Positions 61,940-64,000 of a stretch of 64,000 nt of DNA are shown in pieces. The first letter of the stretch is position 1, and every line of letters starts with the position of its first letter. Source of the DNA: Halosimplex salinum. Its GTDB lineage: Archaea > Halobacteriota > Halobacteria > Halobacteriales > Haloarculaceae. The stretch lies in assembly GCF_003730195.1 (NCBI RefSeq), contig NZ_QWGG01000015.1:1-64000 (forward strand), given 5' to 3'. Made by a program: the position numbers and the translations under genes. The notes beneath the pieces are model-generated. The model ran no database searches and was not told where the DNA came from. It saw only the letters and a list, made by a program, of their open reading frames with translations.

Positions 61940-62578
61940 TCAGTAGCCGACGCCGAGGTGCGTGTGGACCTCGTCGTCGTTCTCCAGTTCGTCGGCGAGG
62001 GCGACGGCGTAGTCCTCGGCGGTGATGTAGCTGTCACCGTCGTCGTCGACGACGAGTTCGCCCTCGGCGGTGCGGTAGTCGCCGGTGCGCTCGCCGGGCT
62101 CGATGATGCCGGGCGGGGCGAGGTAGGACCACCGGACGTCGTCGGCCTCGCGGAGGACGTCGAAGGCGTCGATGTGTGCCTGCGCGAGCGGGACGAGTTC
62201 GTCCGGGAAGTCCTCGACCTCGACGAACTGGGTGTCCTCGGCGACGTAGAGGCTGCCGGCGCCGCCGACCCACAGGAGCCGGTCGGTGTCGGCGTCGCGG
62301 AGGCCCGTGAGGACCCCCTCGGCCATCTCGACGAGGACGTCGAGATCGGCGTCCTCGCTGGGACCGAGCGCCGAAACCACGGCGTCGTGGTCGGCGGCGG
62401 CGTCGGCGATCTCGTCGGCGTCCGTCGCGTCGAGCGCGATGGCGTCGAAGTTCTCGCCGTCGACCTGTTCGACCTCGCCGTCGCGAGAGGTGCCCGTCAC
62501 GTCGTGGTCGCGGTCGAGGAGTTCGTCTGCGATACGCTGTCCGATCGTGCCGCTCGCACCGAGTAGGAGTACGTTCAT
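61940..62578 (-). CDS. NAD(P)-binding SDR/NmrA-like protein
   Basis: A 212-residue atypical short-chain dehydrogenase. Nucleotide motif VLLLGASGTIGQRIADELLD, ALDATDADEIADAA, VVSALGP, LLWVGGAGSLYVAEDTQFVE and SYLAPPGIIEPGERTGDYRT match the YwnB/NmrA-like group, which sense or use NAD(P) and lack the full catalytic Tyr-Lys pair. ATG 62578 follows the palindrome 62591-62606 within its promoter. Role unknown, possibly redox or quinone related. Confidence 0.88.
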   Translation of the reverse strand: MNVLLLGASGTIGQRIADELLDRDHDVTGTSRDGEVEQVDGENFDAIALDATDADEIADAAADHDAVVSALGPSEDADLDVLVEMAEGVLTGLRDADTDRLLWVGGAGSLYVAEDTQFVEVEDFPDELVPLAQAHIDAFDVLREADDVRWSYLAPPGIIEPGERTGDYRTAEGELVVDDDGDSYITAEDYAVALADELENDDEVHTHLGVGY

Positions 62579-62590
62579 GGTAGGTGTCTC

Positions 62591-62606
62591 CGTGACTTCC
62601 GTCACG
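62591..62606. promoter_or_regulatory. Operator-like palindrome CGTGACTTCCGTCACG
   Basis: Perfect 6-bp arms around TTCC lie 12 bases before the SDR start codon, with outer AGGTG/CACCT halves at 62582 and 62616 that extend the symmetry. No regulator gene is adjacent. Confidence 0.5.
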
Positions 62607-62711
62607 CGTCGGTATCACCTCCGTTCGCCGGCCTCATAGGCGCTCGCGGACGTGTACGTAATCAGGGGACACGAGTGTTATCGGCCGGGACCGGTGAGCC
62701 GGCGGGGGCGC

Positions 62712-63113
62712 CTACTCGACCAGCGGGACACAGCGCACGGGCCGGTCGGCGCCGAGCAGGAGGTTCTGGCCGGTCGACCCGAAGACGACCTTACCGACGG
62801 GCGTGCGCTTGCGGATGCCGACGACGAACTCGTCAGCGTCGACCTCGTCGGCGAAGTCCAGCAGGTCCTCGACGGGCTGGTTGCCGCGGACGAACTGGTG
62901 GGTCTCGACGGTTACCGGCCGGTCCGCGAGCGCGTCGGCGACGGTCTCGATAGCCGCCTCGCCGTCGCGGATGTCCTGTCCGCTGGTGTCGTCGCCGCCT
63001 TTCAGCGAGTTCACGACGTACACCGTGTCGTCGGGGTCGGCGACCTTCGCGAGATACTCCGCCAGCGCGTCGCTCGAATCGACGGCGTCCGTCCCGACCA
63101 CGAGCTTGGTCAT
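62712..63113 (-). CDS. Universal stress protein (UspA family)
   Basis: A 133-residue single-domain Usp. TKLVVGTDAVDSSDALAEYL forms strand 1 and helix 1; DEFVVGIRKRTPVGKVVFGS and TGQNLL give the ATP-binding G-x2-G-x9-G-S/T loop in slightly changed form (GIRKRTPVGKVVFGST), and VRCVPLVE is the last strand. Such proteins bind ATP and act in stress survival. ATG 63113 is right at the family start. Transcribed alone, divergent from the hydrolase gene. Confidence 0.9.
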   Translation of the reverse strand: MTKLVVGTDAVDSSDALAEYLAKVADPDDTVYVVNSLKGGDDTSGQDIRDGEAAIETVADALADRPVTVETHQFVRGNQPVEDLLDFADEVDADEFVVGIRKRTPVGKVVFGSTGQNLLLGADRPVRCVPLVE

Positions 63114-63316
63114 ACCGGTCTCTTCGGCGACGAGGCGCATAAATCCCGTCGCTCGCTCGCCGCTCGACACGGTCTCCGGTCGACCGCACGACCCCGCGGC
63201 CCGCAACGAGAACCCCGACTACCCGGACGTGTTCGAGACCGGTTCGCGCGACAGTCGGACAGTGCGGGCTCTTCGGGAGCGGTACGTTGTTGACGGATCC
63301 AGACATATCGGCGGCC

Positions 63317-64000
63317 ATGGATCTCGAAGCCTTCCTCCGGGCGGACGGCGCGGACCAGTCCACAGGCCGCGAGGACGACGGGCCCCGGTTGGCGACGAAC
63401 GAACCCCACCCCGACGTGCAGTCCGTGATGCGCTCGCGCGAGCGACTCCGCCCGGTGTCGCTCCCCACGATGGGCGCGCGCGGCGTCCGCCTCCTCGCGA
63501 AACTCGGGCTGTGGCTCCAGGACGCTGATCCGCCCGCGGTCGGCGCGACGACGGACCTGACGATCCCCGGGCCCGACGGCGATATCGGGGTCCGGCGCTA
63601 TCGACCCGAAGGGCCGGGGCCGTATCCGACGGTGGTCTTCTACCACGGCGGCGGGTTCGTGATCGGAAACCTGGAGACGCACGACCTGCTCTGCCGGCAC
63701 CTCACGGTCGAGAGCGGCTGTGAGGTGGTCGCCGTCGACTATCGGCTGGCGCCGGAACACCCGTTCCCGGCGGCGGTCGAGGACGCGTACGCGGCGCTGG
63801 AGTGGGCGGCCGACAACCCTCCAGTGCTGGACAGCGACGGCGGGCTCGCGGTCGCGGGCGACAGCGCCGGCGGGAACCTCGCGGCGGTCGTCTCGCTGAT
63901 TGCCGCTGAGCGCGACGGTCCCGACCTCGACTACCAGAGTCTGATCTATCCGGCGGTGGGCTCCCGCGAGGACCACGAGTCGATGCGGGAGTACACGGGC
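63317..64000 (+). CDS. Alpha/beta hydrolase, HSL/esterase family (5' part, cut by window end)
   Basis: The first 228 residues of a carboxylesterase. MDLEAFLRADGADQSTGRED starts it; the oxyanion motif is in VVFYHGGGFVIGNLETHDLL, then VVAVDYRLAPEHPFPAAVED, and the nucleophile Ser sits in AVAGDSAGGNLAAVVSLIAA. The catalytic Asp and His should lie past the right edge. HSL-type enzymes split short acyl esters in the cytoplasm. The frame is open to base 64000 without a stop. Confidence 0.92.
   Translation, partial: MDLEAFLRADGADQSTGREDDGPRLATNEPHPDVQSVMRSRERLRPVSLPTMGARGVRLLAKLGLWLQDADPPAVGATTDLTIPGPDGDIGVRRYRPEGPGPYPTVVFYHGGGFVIGNLETHDLLCRHLTVESGCEVVAVDYRLAPEHPFPAAVEDAYAALEWAADNPPVLDSDGGLAVAGDSAGGNLAAVVSLIAAERDGPDLDYQSLIYPAVGSREDHESMREYTG

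Overview
The window is chromosomal DNA of a halophilic archaeon (class Halobacteria). Evidence: very high GC, strongly acidic Asp/Glu-rich proteins, twin-arginine lipoprotein signals, a PGF-CTERM surface protein, leaderless genes with an AT-rich TATA element about 26-28 bases before ATG, and typical haloarchaeal families (RdfA, archaeal SMC-related protein, HEPN/MNT pair, gap-pgk-type II gap locus). I cannot fix the genus.

Layout. 1-4140 is an integrated element plus its scar. It carries the 3' part of a TaqI-like type IIG restriction-modification enzyme (apparently frameshifted), a SWIM zinc-finger protein, two very small proteins, and regulatory DNA rich in CTACTG/TACTACAAC motifs. It ends at a 5'-truncated tRNA-Thr (3737-3792), after which the tRNA 3' end recurs twice more within 350 bases, so the site looks like a repeatedly used integration hotspot. 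Base composition rises sharply to the right of it.

4144-19190 is core DNA: a MATE exporter coupled to a TetR regulator with two operators, an Hsp20, a CtBP-like dehydrogenase, an AGE-family epimerase, a HEPN/MNT pair, both glycine-decarboxylase subunits (gcvPA, gcvPB), a multi-PAS histidine kinase, a cobalamin adenosyltransferase, an MBL hydrolase and tRNA-Val(CAC). 19296-28763 holds small conserved genes, an MFS carrier, a class V aminotransferase, a P19-like iron lipoprotein with a surface-anchored partner, a GH3 glycosidase and a HEAT-repeat protein.

28829-38578 contains a complete dipeptide-type ABC importer (binding protein, two permeases, one fused double ATPase) and, divergently, a translationally coupled pair: a secreted DyP-peroxidase-like lipoprotein and a CRTAC1 beta-propeller lipoprotein. 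38600-45772 is central metabolism: a pilin-like protein, an M48 protease, type I GAPDH, PGK, a uronate-dehydrogenase-like SDR, a YfcE-type phosphoesterase and type II GAPDH. 44-49 kb is unusually rich in non-coding minisatellites and carries two tandem paralogous lipoproteins, an RNase H-fold nuclease and an arylsulfotransferase-like protein.

51304-54018 is the cell-shape pair RdfA / SMC-related protein. The right end has a Zn/Cd-type P1B-ATPase, a TIGR00300 ornithine-cyclodeaminase-type enzyme, surface and lipoproteins, an NAD(P)-binding SDR, a UspA protein, and the start of an HSL-type alpha/beta hydrolase cut by the window edge. No rRNA, CRISPR array or intact transposase was found.
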